A stretch of DNA of 64,000 nucleotides. It comes from Kineococcus sp. NBC_00420 (GTDB lineage: Bacteria > Actinomycetota > Actinomycetes > Actinomycetales > Kineococcaceae). The translations under genes and the position numbers were made by a program. The stretch spans positions 3,410,001-3,474,000 of the forward strand of contig NZ_CP107930.1 of NCBI RefSeq assembly GCF_036021035.1, in the 5' to 3' direction. Each line of letters starts with the position of its first letter. The first letter of the stretch is position 1. The notes beneath the pieces are model-generated. The model saw only the letters and a program-made list of their open reading frames with translations, did no database searches and was not told where the DNA came from. Shown here one piece after another: positions 51,399 to 59,651 of the stretch.

Positions 51399-53591
51399 TC
51401 ACCTCTCGTCGGTGGAGATGATCTTCCCGCCGAGGATCTGCTCGACGACCGCCGTGCCGACGAGCTGGGAGTCCTCCTCGGCGTCCTCGTCGTCGCGGCT
51501 GGGGGTGTCCTCCTCCACCGGGGCGGGCGGCGTCGGCTCGGGCGGCGGGGCGGCCGCCGCGGCGACCATCGCGCGTCGACTGGGACGGGAGAGCTGTTCC
51601 TCGCCCGGGTCCTCGAGGGGTTCCTCGGGCGGCGGGACGTCGTCGTAGTAGGCGTTGCCGCCGCCACTCGGCGCGGGAGCCGAGGTCCCGGGCGGGGGAC
51701 TGACCGGGTCCGGGGTCGCCCGGGCGACGGGCTGCGGCGCAGCCTGCTGGGCGGGTGCCTGCTGCGGGGCCGGACGCTGGGCGGGCTGGGCGGGGGCCTG
51801 CTGCTGACGGTTCGGCGTCGACCAGCCGCCGCGGGCCGGACGGGCCTGACCGCGACCGCCGCCGGACTCGCCACCGCCACCGGTGGCCCCGGCGGCCTGC
51901 ACCCGGGCCTCGATCCCCGTCACCTGGATGAGGGCCTCGGCCACGAACCCCGCGTGGTTGCCGCTGCTGAAGGTCTGGGCCAGGCCGGGGGTCTTGAACT
52001 GCAGGACGAGGACCCCGTTGCGGTGGTCCTCGACCCGGGCGCTCTCCGAGACCAGCGCCCAGGTGACCCGCTTCATCGACTTCAGCTTGTCGAGGACGTC
52101 GGTCCACAACCGCCGGACCGTCTCGACCTCGCTGCCACCGCTCGGGGCGGCGTCGGCGACGGGGGCCTGGGCACCGGCGGGTTCGGGGGTCGGGGCCTCG
52201 GCCCGGGCAGGCGCCTCGCCGGGGGTCCGGGCGGCGGGCCACGCGTCTGCGGGCGGCCGCTCCTGAGCGGCAGGGCGTTCGGGCGCCGGTTCCACCGGGG
52301 CGGCGACGGGTTCGGGGCGAGCGGGTTCCGCGCGAGCGGGTTCGGGGGCGCGCACGGGTTCCGCGCGGACCGGTTCGGGGGCGCGCACGGGGTCGGGTTC
52401 GCCCCGGGGGGCCGGCGCGGTCGCCACCGGGACCCCGGCGCTGAACCGGCGTTCCATCCGGTCCATCCGCGCACCGATCCCGCCGTCGGCGTCGACCCCC
52501 GGCAGCAGCAGCCGCGCGCACAGGAGTTCCAGCTGCAGGCGGGGCGAGGTCGCCCCCGTCATCTGTTCCAGCCCGGCGGCGACGACGTCGGCCGCGCGGG
52601 AGAGCTCGGCCCGTCCGAGGTGGGAGGCCTGCGCCTTCAACCGCTCCAGGGCGTCCTCGGGCACGGCGAGCGCGTCGGCCGCGGAATCACCCACGGCGGC
52701 GACGATCACCAGGTCCCGCAGCCGTTGCAGCAGGTCGTCAGCGAAGCGACGGGGTTCCTGGCCGGTGTCGACGACCTTCTCGACGGCGCGGAACACCGTC
52801 GCGCCGTCGCCGGCGGCGATGGCCTCGACGACGTCGTCGAGCAACGAGGCGTGGGTGTAGCCCAACAGGCTCACCGCGATGTCGTAGGTGACGCCGTCGT
52901 CCCCGGCCCCGGCGATGAGCTGGTCGAGCACCGACAGGGTGTCGCGCACGGATCCGCCGCCCGCGCGCACGACGAGCGGCAGCACGCCCTTGCCGATCTG
53001 GACCCCCTCGCGCTCGGCGAGTTCCCCCAGGTAGGGCGTCAACCGGCCCGGGGGGACGAGGCGGAAGGGGTAGTGGTGGGTGCGCGAGCGGATGGTCGTG
53101 AGGACCTTGTCCGGTTCCGTCGTCGCGAAGATGAACTTCACGTGCGGCGGGGGTTCCTCGACGGTCTTCAGCAGCGCGTTGAAGCCCGCCGCCGTGACCA
53201 TGTGGGCCTCGTCGAGGATGTAGACCTTGAACCGGTCCCGGGCGGGGGCGAAGGAGACCCGTTCGCGCAGGTCGCGGGCGTCGTCGACCCCGTTGTGGCT
53301 GGCCGCGTCGATCTCGACGACGTCGATGCTGCCCGGCCCGCCGTTGGCGAGGTCCTGGCAGGAGTCGCAGGTGCCGCAAGGGGTCGCCGTCGGGCCCTGC
53401 GCGCAGTTCAGGCAGCGCGCCAGGATCCGCGCGCTCGTCGTCTTGCCGCACCCCCGCGGCCCCGAGAAGAGGTACGCGTGCGTGATCCGGCCCTTGCTCA
53501 ACGCCTGCATCAGCGGAGCGGTGACGTGCTCCTGGCCGATGACCTGCTCGAACGTCTCGGGCCGGTAGCGGCGGTACAGCGCGGTCGTCAC
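51399..53591 (-). CDS. dnaX: DNA polymerase III subunits gamma/tau
   Basis: 730 aa from GTG 53591 (codon before TTALYRRYRPETFEQVIGQE). Walker A is in FSGPRGCGKTTSARILARCL, zinc Cys in CLNCAQGPTATPCGTCDSC, the DEAH-like box in VYILDEAHMVTAAGFNALL and the sensor region in PDKVLTTIRSRTHHYPFRL. After about residue 380 a long Pro/Ala/Glu-rich tail replaces a typical tau C-terminus, with one small folded piece (about 490-550). I do not see a programmed slip site for a short gamma form. Confidence 0.95.
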   Translation of the reverse strand: MTTALYRRYRPETFEQVIGQEHVTAPLMQALSKGRITHAYLFSGPRGCGKTTSARILARCLNCAQGPTATPCGTCDSCQDLANGGPGSIDVVEIDAASHNGVDDARDLRERVSFAPARDRFKVYILDEAHMVTAAGFNALLKTVEEPPPHVKFIFATTEPDKVLTTIRSRTHHYPFRLVPPGRLTPYLGELAEREGVQIGKGVLPLVVRAGGGSVRDTLSVLDQLIAGAGDDGVTYDIAVSLLGYTHASLLDDVVEAIAAGDGATVFRAVEKVVDTGQEPRRFADDLLQRLRDLVIVAAVGDSAADALAVPEDALERLKAQASHLGRAELSRAADVVAAGLEQMTGATSPRLQLELLCARLLLPGVDADGGIGARMDRMERRFSAGVPVATAPAPRGEPDPVRAPEPVRAEPVRAPEPARAEPARPEPVAAPVEPAPERPAAQERPPADAWPAARTPGEAPARAEAPTPEPAGAQAPVADAAPSGGSEVETVRRLWTDVLDKLKSMKRVTWALVSESARVEDHRNGVLVLQFKTPGLAQTFSSGNHAGFVAEALIQVTGIEARVQAAGATGGGGESGGGRGQARPARGGWSTPNRQQQAPAQPAQRPAPQQAPAQQAAPQPVARATPDPVSPPPGTSAPAPSGGGNAYYDDVPPPEEPLEDPGEEQLSRPSRRAMVAAAAAPPPEPTPPAPVEEDTPSRDDEDAEEDSQLVGTAVVEQILGGKIISTDER

Positions 53592-53650
53592 GGGGACGAG
53601 GCTAACCCGCGGTCCGGACACGGGGGACCGGTCCGGCGGAGGAGATGAGG

Positions 53651-53738
53651 GACCCCCCGCACACCCGCCAGGGCCCACCTACCCTTGCTGCCTTCCGGCC
53701 CTGGGGGGGTTCAGCGGGATGACGCCGCACGAGGGGTC
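53651..53738 (-). ncRNA. ffs: Signal recognition particle RNA (4.5S-like)
   Basis: On the minus strand the conserved domain IV loop is CAGGGCCGGAAGGCAGCA followed by AGGG, flanked by a long imperfect stem that closes with GACCCC and GGGGTC. Length about 88 nt fits the small bacterial SRP RNA. It lies upstream of dnaX, a common actinobacterial order. Exact ends are estimated from pairing. Confidence 0.88.
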
Positions 53739-53838
53739 TGCAGATCACTGTACGAGACGATCGCGACGCGGTCCAACCGCCCTCCGCCGCCCGCCCCGGT
53801 CGGAAGCACGGGTCACCGTCGGCTACGCTGGTGGCACT

Positions 53839-53923
53839 GGAGGATTCGCCTAGTGGCCTATGGCGCACGCTTGGAAAGCGTGTTGGGTTAACGCCCTCAG
53901 GGGTTCAAATCCCCTATCCTCCG
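53839..53923 (+). tRNA. tRNA-Ser (GGA)
   Basis: 85 nt class II tRNA. Acceptor GGAGGAT/ATCCTCC, discriminator G, anticodon loop CTTGGAAAG with anticodon GGA, long variable arm, T-arm GGGTTCAAATCCC. CCA is not encoded. TACGCT at 53824-53829 is a possible -10. Confidence 0.94.
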
Positions 53924-53930
53924 CCGCACG

Positions 53931-53962
53931 AGGCCCGTTCCCGGACATCCGGGGGCGGGCCT
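53931..53962 (+). terminator. Terminator after tRNA-Ser(GGA)
   Basis: AGGCCCG and CGGGCCT enclose a second hairpin CCCGG-ACAT-CCGGG, followed by TCGTCGTT. Confidence 0.72.
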
Positions 53963-54072
53963 TCGTCGTTCCCGGCCCAGCGTCCTCCCGGTGCAGCACC
54001 CTCCGGCGGGGGCGCACCGATCCCGGGCAGTTCCCGGGGATGGACGCTCCTGCACCCCTAGACTCCACCACC

Positions 54073-54372
54073 GTGATCTTCCACGCCGTGGGCGACGGCC
54101 GCCCGTACCCCGACCACGGCTACGAGACGACGAGCCAGTGGTCGAAGGTCCCGCCGCGCCAGGTGCGGCTGGAGGAGCTGACGACGACGAAGCGCACGCT
54201 CGACCTCGACGCGCTGCTGGCGGAGGATTCGACGTTCTTCGGCGACCTGTTCGCCCACGTGGTGTCCTGGCGGGGGCGGCTGTACCTGGAGGACGGGTTG
54301 CACCGGGCGGTGCGAGCGGCCCTGCACCAGCGGCAGGTGCTGCACGCACGGGTCCTGACGCTGCCGGACTAG
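54073..54372 (+). CDS. Conserved actinobacterial protein, unknown function
   Basis: 99 aa from GTG 54073, with TAGACT 8 nt upstream. PYPDHGYETTSQWSKVPPRQ, LTTTKRTLDLDALLAEDSTF, FGDLFAHVVSWRGRLYLEDG and LHRAVRAALHQRQ form one highly conserved domain. Often labelled VapB-like antitoxin, but no toxin gene is nearby and the fold is not an obvious antitoxin. It repeatedly lies next to tRNA-Ser and the LytR_C gene, so context suggests an envelope or regulatory role. Confidence 0.75.
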   Translation: MIFHAVGDGRPYPDHGYETTSQWSKVPPRQVRLEELTTTKRTLDLDALLAEDSTFFGDLFAHVVSWRGRLYLEDGLHRAVRAALHQRQVLHARVLTLPD

Positions 54373-54416
54373 GAACCACCCGGCTCGGGGGAGTGCGGGG
54401 CGATCGAGGGGGAACG

Positions 54417-55043
54417 GTGGCACGACGCTACGAGGACGAGCAGGACCGGGCGACGCAGGACGAGGGGGTGCTCCCCGAGGTCGAGGACGACCTCGACGAG
54501 GAGTCCTACCGGCGCCTCAGTGGACGGCGACGGGCCCGGCGGGTCCGCCAGCGCGCCGTCTTCGCGGTGGTGGTCCTGGTGGTGCTGGGCGCCGGTGGCG
54601 TGGCCGCGCTGATCTACACCGACCGCTGGCAGCCCGGCTCGTCGGCGACGCCCACGAGCGCCGCCCCGAGCCCGACCTGCGTGCCGGCATCGGCCCCGGC
54701 CCTGCTGCCCCCCGCCGAGGTGAGCGTCGACGTCCTGAACGGCACGTCGCGCCGCGGCCTGGCGGGCACGGTGGCGGGGGAGCTGCGCACCCGCGGTTTC
54801 GTCGTGGTGAACGTCGGCAACGCGCCGACGGCGACCGGCCCGGTGACGGCCGCGGTGACCTACCCGGCGGCGTCGCTGGCGCAGGCCGTCACGGTGGGGG
54901 CCCGCTTCCCCGAGGCGAAGCTCGTGCCGGACCCGGCCGCGACCGTCATCACGGTGGCCCTGGGGGACGGGTACCAGAACCTCCTGGCCGAGGACGTGGT
55001 GGTCGCTCCGGCGCTCCCGGTGGACCCGGCCGCCGCCTGCTGA
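54417..55043 (+). CDS. LytR C-terminal-domain membrane protein
   Basis: 208 aa from GTG 54417 with GAGGGGG upstream. Charged cytoplasmic N-terminus, one helix (RAVFAVVVLVVLGAGGVAAL) and an extracytoplasmic LytR_C domain (VSVDVLNGTSRRGLAGTVAG, ELRTRGFVVVNVGNAPTA). Such proteins are thought to assist wall-polymer attachment together with LytR-CpsA-Psr enzymes. In the same direction as the previous gene. Confidence 0.85.
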   Translation: MARRYEDEQDRATQDEGVLPEVEDDLDEESYRRLSGRRRARRVRQRAVFAVVVLVVLGAGGVAALIYTDRWQPGSSATPTSAAPSPTCVPASAPALLPPAEVSVDVLNGTSRRGLAGTVAGELRTRGFVVVNVGNAPTATGPVTAAVTYPAASLAQAVTVGARFPEAKLVPDPAATVITVALGDGYQNLLAEDVVVAPALPVDPAAAC

Positions 55044-55055
55044 GCGGGGAGACGA

Positions 55056-55090
55056 CGAAGGGCCCGGAACCAGTGGTTCCGGGCCCTTCG
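55056..55090. terminator. Terminator after LytR_C gene
   Basis: CGAAGGGCCCGGAACCA pairs with TGGTTCCGGGCCCTTCG and the stem leads into the tRNA-Ser(CGA) 3' side, so it can act for both genes. Confidence 0.85.
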
Positions 55091-55098
55091 ACGTGCTG

Positions 55099-55185
55099 CG
55101 GTGACGGTGGGATTTGAACCCACGGAAGAGTCACCCCTTCACACGCTTTCGAGGCGTGCTCCTTAGGCCGCTCGGACACATCACC
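55099..55185 (-). tRNA. tRNA-Ser (CGA)
   Basis: 87 nt, minus strand. Acceptor GGTGATG/CGTCACC, anticodon CGA in CTCGAAA, long variable arm, T-arm GGGTTCAAATCCC, discriminator G, no encoded CCA. Confidence 0.94.
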
Positions 55186-55230
55186 TTGATCCTGCGTCAC
55201 CAACCTTACACGGCTCCGGCGGTGCCTCGC

Positions 55231-55665
55231 TCAGCTCCGCCGGGCGGCGAAGAACTCGTCGAGCAGCGCTCCGCACTCCTCGCCGCGGACACCGCCCGCG
55301 ACCTCCACGACGTGGTTGAGCCGGCGGTCGCGCACGACGTCGCGCAGGGACCCGGCGGCGCCGAACCGGGCGTCCCAGGCCCCGAGGACCAGCCGGTCGA
55401 CCCGGGCCAGCACGGTCGCCCCCGCGCACATCACGCACGGTTCCAGCGTGACGACGAGGGTGCAGCCGGACAGCCGCCACTCCCCGCGGGTGCGGGCCGC
55501 CGCGCGCAGCGCGAGGACCTCCGCGTGCGCGGTGGGGTCGCCCGCGGCTTCCCGCTCGTTGCGCCCCACGCCGAGGACGGTCCCCGCCGCGTCGAGCACG
55601 ACCGCCCCGACCGGGACGTCACCGGTCTGCAGGCAGGCCCGGGCCTGCTCGAGGGCCAGGCCCAT
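55231..55665 (-). CDS. tadA: tRNA-specific adenosine deaminase
   Basis: 144 aa from ATG 55665. Zinc and catalytic residues HAE in DPTAHAEVLALRAAARTRG and PCVMC in VTLEPCVMCAGATVLARV; dimer motif DARFGAAGSLRDVV. Makes inosine at the wobble position of tRNA-Arg(ACG), whose gene lies at 59.3 kb. Upstream in-frame codons lack a start, so the short form is used; 35 nt from its partner gene. Confidence 0.92.
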   Translation of the reverse strand: MGLALEQARACLQTGDVPVGAVVLDAAGTVLGVGRNEREAAGDPTAHAEVLALRAAARTRGEWRLSGCTLVVTLEPCVMCAGATVLARVDRLVLGAWDARFGAAGSLRDVVRDRRLNHVVEVAGGVRGEECGALLDEFFAARRS

Positions 55666-55700
55666 CCAGCGCGTCCAGTCGGGGGGGACGGCGAGCCCGC

Positions 55701-56261
55701 TCAGCGCAGCGATTCCAGGACGTCGGCGAAACCGAGGAGCTCACCGATCTCGACGGTGGCTCCCGAGGGGTCGGCCCCGGAGGCGGCGATGCGGACGAGG
55801 ACCTCCGCGGGGAGGCCGAGGTCGGCCAGCAGTTCGGGGTCGCCGGCCCAGACGTCCTCCGCCACCACGGGTTCGGACCGGGTGGCGGTGGGTTCGTCGT
55901 CCTCCTCCTCACCGTCCTCACCGTCGGCGTCACCGTCGTCGGCTGACGCGTCGTCGCCGAGGACGGCCCGGGTGGCCGGTGGGAGTTCGGCGAAGAGCGG
56001 GGCGAAGGAGCTGTCGGCGGCCGCGACGGCGTCGGAGACGAACACCTTCGTGTCGACACCTCCGTCGGTGCGGACGAGCGCGAACCACTCGTCCTCGCGT
56101 TCGAGGACGGCGAGCACGGACGCGTCGTCGTCGTCGACGGCGCCGCGCAGGACGTCGCCGAGCTCGTCGGGGGATCCGGCTTCCAGGTCGATGTCGACGG
56201 AGCGCCAGTCTCGGTCGTCGCCGGAGCCTTCGGGAGAGAGCACTGCGGTGAAGTACGCCAC
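55701..56261 (-). CDS. tRNA adenosine deaminase-associated protein
   Basis: 186 aa from GTG 56261. Family seen next to TadA in actinobacteria: [38 protein letters not shown] and [16 protein letters not shown] are conserved, with an acidic linker (about 105-125). Probably works with TadA but its role is unknown. CACGAT lies 6 nt before the GTG (leaderless pattern). Divergent from upp. Confidence 0.82.
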   Translation of the reverse strand: MAYFTAVLSPEGSGDDRDWRSVDIDLEAGSPDELGDVLRGAVDDDDASVLAVLEREDEWFALVRTDGGVDTKVFVSDAVAAADSSFAPLFAELPPATRAVLGDDASADDGDADGEDGEEEDDEPTATRSEPVVAEDVWAGDPELLADLGLPAEVLVRIAASGADPSGATVEIGELLGFADVLESLR

Positions 56262-56325
56262 GCCACCATCGTGGCAGGAGAGGGGCCGCAGCGACCAGCG
56301 GTCCCACGTCGTGGCTCCGACCCCT

Positions 56326-56331
56326 TACTTT
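56326..56331 (+). promoter_or_regulatory. -10 element of upp (leaderless)
   Basis: TACTTT lies 7 nt before the ATG of upp and there is no ribosome site. The 77-bp spacer with the divergent gene also holds that gene's own start signals. Confidence 0.6.
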
Positions 56332-56338
56332 CGACGTC

Positions 56339-56974
56339 ATGCGCCTGTCCGTCATCGACCACCCGCTGGTGGCCCACAAACTGACCGCTCTGCGTGACGA
56401 GCGGACCGATTCCCCGACGTTCCGTCGCCTCGCCGACGAACTGGTCACCCTGCTGGCCTACGAGGCGACGCGGGACGTCGCCGTCGAACCGCACCCCATC
56501 ACCACCCCGGTCACCACGACGACCGGTGTCCGGCTCCGCTCCCCGAAGCCGATCGTCGTCCCGATCCTGCGGGCCGGGCTCGGCATGCTCGACGGGATGG
56601 TCCGGTTGCTCCCCACCGCCGAGGTCGGGTTCCTGGGGATGATCCGCGACGAGACCACCCTGCAGGCCACGACGTACGCGAACCGGCTGCCCGACGACCT
56701 CTCGGGCCGGCAGGTGTTCGTGCTCGACCCGATGCTCGCGACCGGCGGAACGCTCGTGGCGGCCATCAACTTCCTGCTGGAACGCGGTGCCCGGGACGTG
56801 ACCGCGTTGTGCCTGCTCGCCGCCCCGGAGGGGATCGAGGTGGTGCGGACCGCGTTCGACGACCACGCCCAGGTGAGCATCGTCACGGCCGCCGTCGACG
56901 AGCGCCTCGACGCGAACGGCTACATCGTCCCGGGGCTGGGGGACGCCGGCGACCGCCTCTACGGCGTCGTCTGA
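56339..56974 (+). CDS. upp: Uracil phosphoribosyltransferase
   Basis: 211 aa, ATG 56339. [37 protein letters not shown] and the PRPP loop [16 protein letters not shown] with C-terminal [14 protein letters not shown] are diagnostic. Makes UMP from uracil and PRPP. Works with the uracil permease at 44.8 kb. Confidence 0.96.
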   Translation: MRLSVIDHPLVAHKLTALRDERTDSPTFRRLADELVTLLAYEATRDVAVEPHPITTPVTTTTGVRLRSPKPIVVPILRAGLGMLDGMVRLLPTAEVGFLGMIRDETTLQATTYANRLPDDLSGRQVFVLDPMLATGGTLVAAINFLLERGARDVTALCLLAAPEGIEVVRTAFDDHAQVSIVTAAVDERLDANGYIVPGLGDAGDRLYGVV

Positions 56975-57126
56975 GAACCCCCGGAGCCCCGTGTCGAGGA
57001 CGTCGCGGCGCGGGGCTTCGTGCTGCGCCCGGCTTTCCGGCAGGATGTCCCCCGTTCAGCACATTCGTGTACACGATCCGTGATCGACATCAGGCGTTCG
57101 GGGGAACGCGGGAAGGAGCCGACCCG

Positions 57127-57288
57127 GTGAAGTGGCGTCGAGTTCTGTGGTGGGTAGTGGTGGTGTTCGCCCTCTATGCGGTCTACAAGGCGCCTGACCA
57201 GGCGGCGGACTTCGTCCGTTCCGTCGGCGAAGCGCTGAAGACCGTCGTGACCAGCATCCTGAACTTCTTCGACGGGTTGCTCAGCTGA
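57127..57288 (+). CDS. Small membrane-anchored protein
   Basis: 53 aa, GTG 57127 with AAGGAG 8 nt upstream. WRRVLWWVVVVFALYAVYK is a single helix and the remainder is an amphipathic helix (DFVRSVGEALKTVVTSILNF). Followed 54 nt later by the PH-domain gene, so likely cotranscribed. Unknown function. Confidence 0.68.
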   Translation: MKWRRVLWWVVVVFALYAVYKAPDQAADFVRSVGEALKTVVTSILNFFDGLLS

Positions 57289-57341
57289 ACCGCTCGGGAC
57301 GAGGCCAGAACCCGGAGCCTCGCGACGAGGCCCGGGAACTG

Positions 57342-58070
57342 GTGATGCTTTCCGGCACCCGACTGCGGAAAACCGGTCAGGACGGCACCTGGGAGGTCCT
57401 CGAGGTGGAGGACGACGATTCGCCCGACGATTCCGTCGATTCCTTGGTGGAGCAGGACCCGCTCCCGCCGCTCGACGAGGAGCCCGGACCGGACCCGCTG
57501 TGGGAAAGGCCACCCCGTTCGGTGCGCCGCTACGTCCTCGGCACCGAGAAGCGTCTGGTGTGCCTGCGACGGCACCTGGTGGTGCTGGCGGAACCCGTGC
57601 TCACCTGCGTCCTCGCCCTGCTGGCCGTCCTGTGGCTGGTCCCGCGGGTCGATGACGTCCCTCACCTGCCGAACCTGCTGTTCCTGGCCTGGGTCGTGGT
57701 GCTGGGCCGGGCCTACTGGAAGTACCTGCAGTGGCGCGGGGACTGGTTCATCGCGACCGACAAACGGCTGTTGCTGACCTACGGGGTCATCAAGCGCCAG
57801 GTGGCGATGATGCCGCTGTCGAAGGTGACGGACATGAGCTACAACCGGACGATCCTGGGCCGGCTCCTGGGCTACGGCGAGCTCGTCATGGAATCCGCCG
57901 GCCAGGACCAGGCCCTGAGCGACGTCGACCGCCTGCCGATGCCCGACCAGGTGTACGTGCGCATCTGCGAGCAGTTGTTCGGTGAGGTCGGCGCGGCGGA
58001 CGCGCCGCGACCCGTGGGGTCGAAGGTGTGGCGGATGGCGCGCCGGGCGTGGCCGGCCAGGTTCCGCTGA
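57342..58070 (+). CDS. PH-domain (bPH2/DUF304) membrane protein
   Basis: 242 aa, GTG 57342 (ATG 57345 alternative). Acidic N-terminus (about 15-50), two helices (VVLAEPVLTCVLALLAVLWL and NLLFLAWVVVLGRAYW) and a bacterial PH domain (about 130-205: DWFIATDKRLLLTYGVIKRQ, MPLSKVTDMSYNRTILGRLL, YGELVMESAGQDQAL). Family of membrane-associated proteins of unknown role. Confidence 0.85.
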   Translation: MMLSGTRLRKTGQDGTWEVLEVEDDDSPDDSVDSLVEQDPLPPLDEEPGPDPLWERPPRSVRRYVLGTEKRLVCLRRHLVVLAEPVLTCVLALLAVLWLVPRVDDVPHLPNLLFLAWVVVLGRAYWKYLQWRGDWFIATDKRLLLTYGVIKRQVAMMPLSKVTDMSYNRTILGRLLGYGELVMESAGQDQALSDVDRLPMPDQVYVRICEQLFGEVGAADAPRPVGSKVWRMARRAWPARFR

Positions 58071-58120
58071 CCGTTTCCCGGCTCGTTCCCGCGGGCCCGT
58101 CCAGCCGGCCCCGGACACAC

Positions 58121-58155
58121 GACAGGGGGCGGGGTCCGAAGACCCCGCCCCTGTC
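58121..58155. terminator. Terminator between the PH-domain and Lsr2-like genes
   Basis: GACAGGGGGCGGGGTC (58121-58136), loop CGAA, and GACCCCGCCCCTGTC (58141-58155) form a stem with one bulged G. It lies between convergent genes. Confidence 0.85.
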
Positions 58156-58175
58156 GTTCGTGCAGGTGCGTCAGC

Positions 58176-58703
58176 TCACTGAGCGGCGCGGAACTGGTCG
58201 ATGATCGTCGAGGAGATCGGGCCGCGCGGGGCGACGGCGATCCCCTGCGTGGCAGCCCACTCGCGCACGGCGCGGGCGTCGACGGCAGCCGTGGAGGGAG
58301 CGGACTTCTTCGCCACCTTCTTGGCGGACTTCTTGGCCGGGGTCGCGGCGGCGGGCGCCGGGGTCTCGACGACGGGCGCCGGGGTTTCCTCGACCGGAGC
58401 CGGGGCGGCCTTCTTCGCCGGAGCGGCCTTCTTGGCGGTGGTCTTCTTCGCCGGGGCGGCCTTCTTGGCCGGAGCAGCAGCAGCGGCCGGAGCAGCAGCC
58501 GGGGTGCCGGCCAGCGCGGCGGGAAGGTCTTCCCACGCCACGTTGGTGGCGGCCTTGGCCGTCGCCGGGTTCCACGAGACACCGTTCGCGTTCACCGTGA
58601 AGGTGCCGATCTTGCGACCGTTCCGCTTGACGGGAATCTCGAGGTCGACGGCACCGACGGGCAGTTCGGTGGCCACCTTCAGTGCAACGTCGTGACTTGC
58701 CAT
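58176..58703 (-). CDS. Lsr2-type DNA-binding domain fused to an N-terminal domain by an Ala/Lys linker
   Basis: 175 aa from ATG 58703 with AGGAG 6 nt upstream. N-terminal 60 aa (VDLEIPVKRNGRKIGTFTV and GVSWNPATAKAATNVAWEDL) is not the Lsr2 dimerisation domain. A histone-H1-like linker follows (APAKKAAPAKKTTAKKAAP). The C-terminal about 32 aa (AVREWAATQGIAVAPRGPIS) is the Lsr2 DNA-binding domain, but the AT-hook-like RGR of Lsr2 is RGP here. A nucleoid-associated protein is likely; DNA preference may differ. Confidence 0.8.
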   Translation of the reverse strand: MASHDVALKVATELPVGAVDLEIPVKRNGRKIGTFTVNANGVSWNPATAKAATNVAWEDLPAALAGTPAAAPAAAAAPAKKAAPAKKTTAKKAAPAKKAAPAPVEETPAPVVETPAPAAATPAKKSAKKVAKKSAPSTAAVDARAVREWAATQGIAVAPRGPISSTIIDQFRAAQ

Positions 58704-59262
58704 GCTGAGCTCCTGGGGGAAGTAGTTGATCAATGCTGAAGCAATGAAACCACAGTTCTGCGGTAGTTCGCGCATCGAAGGACGAATTCTCACGGAGTTC
58801 CCCGGGTTCACGGGGGAGTTGTCGGGGTTCACCTCCGCGGTGTTGTCCGTGAGCTCCTCGTGATGGGTGCGGGATCGAACCTCCCGGCCCGGGAGAGGGG
58901 GTTCCCGGTGTTCTCCGGGGCGTTGTGAGGCCGCCGGTATCCACCCCTCCGAACCCGGTGTGAACGCGCCTCGGAACTCCCGCCGGAACCCGGCCGACAA
59001 TGCCGCGGGCGAACTCCGGATCCCGGATCCGGGAGGGAGCGGGGGTGTCACCGGGAACCCGGAGGTCCGGGAAAGGTCGCAGGAACGCGGCCCCGGGGGA
59101 GTCGGGGAACGTCGCGCCGGGCGGGGAGGGGGAGCAGTGACAGCGTCCTCCGGGTGGCCCGGCCGGTCCCGGACGGAGGGTGGACCCGAGGCCGGGAGGA
59201 GGGTGGAAGAGCCCGGACATGGAGAAGGGCCCCGCGGAGGGGCCCTGGATGGAGCTGAGGTG
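58704..59262. other. Non-coding region upstream of the Lsr2-like gene
   Basis: About 560 bp with no convincing gene. The part next to the gene (58704-58790) is AT-richer and is the likely promoter. Then short direct repeats GGGTTCAC and an inverted repeat around CCGGATCCCGGATCC near 59015-59033. Composition becomes G-rich towards the tRNA-Arg. Confidence 0.5.
59226..59246 (-). terminator. Terminator of tRNA-Arg
   Basis: AGGGCCCC (59226-59233) and GGGGCCCT (59239-59246) form an 8-bp stem; on the minus strand it is followed by TCTCC. Confidence 0.7.
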
Positions 59263-59335
59263 TGCGCCCGAAGGGATTCGAACCCCTAACCTTCTGATCC
59301 GTAGTCAGATGCTCTATCCGTTGAGCTACGGGCGC
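59263..59335 (-). tRNA. tRNA-Arg (ACG)
   Basis: 73 nt, minus strand. Acceptor GCGCCCG/CGGGCGC, anticodon loop CTACGGA with anticodon ACG, T-arm GGGGTTCGAATCCC. Discriminator A; full CCA is not encoded. Adenosine 34 is the substrate of TadA. Confidence 0.94.
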
Positions 59336-59461
59336 CGGCAGCCCGCCGTGGCGCGCTGTCCTGGACTACTGTAGCGGGCTTCCGCCCTCGTCACCAATCG
59401 ATTGCGGCGCAGCGCATCCGAGCGCCACCGCGAGGCGCCCCTGCTGCGCCGGGTGGGACGA

Positions 59462-59498
59462 CGAAGGCCCCGGTCGCTCGTGGCGACCGGGGCCTTCG
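59462..59498 (-). terminator. Terminator of tRNA-Ser(GCT)
   Basis: CGAAGGCCCCGGTCGC (59462-59477) and its complement (59483-59498) form a perfect 16-bp stem with a 5-nt loop, 6 nt downstream of the tRNA. Confidence 0.85.
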
Positions 59499-59504
59499 CT
59501 CCGG

Positions 59505-59595
59505 CGGAGGTGGCGGGATTTGAACCCGCGAGGGGGTTGTAGCCCCCAACCCGCTTAGCAGGCGGGCGCCATAGACCGGACTAGGCGACACCTCC
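59505..59595 (-). tRNA. tRNA-Ser (GCT)
   Basis: 91 nt class II tRNA, minus strand. Acceptor GGAGGTG/CACCTCC as a G-U-tolerant pair set, anticodon GCT in CTGCTAA, long variable arm TTGGGGGCTACAACCCCC, T-arm GGGTTCAAATCCC. Third tRNA-Ser in about 6 kb. Confidence 0.93.
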
Positions 59596-59651
59596 AACGC
59601 ACTGAAGGTTAGCAGGAGCACCGCCTGGGTAGCGTGCGAGCATCGGTGTCG

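Noticed and set aside
54073-54372. VapB-type antitoxin.
   Set aside because: No PIN-domain or other toxin gene is adjacent and the protein is a stable conserved actinobacterial domain; the label is probably inherited from automatic annotation.
58176-59051. A longer form of the Lsr2-like protein starting near 59051.
   Set aside because: The extra residues are low-complexity and a good ribosome site precedes ATG 58703.
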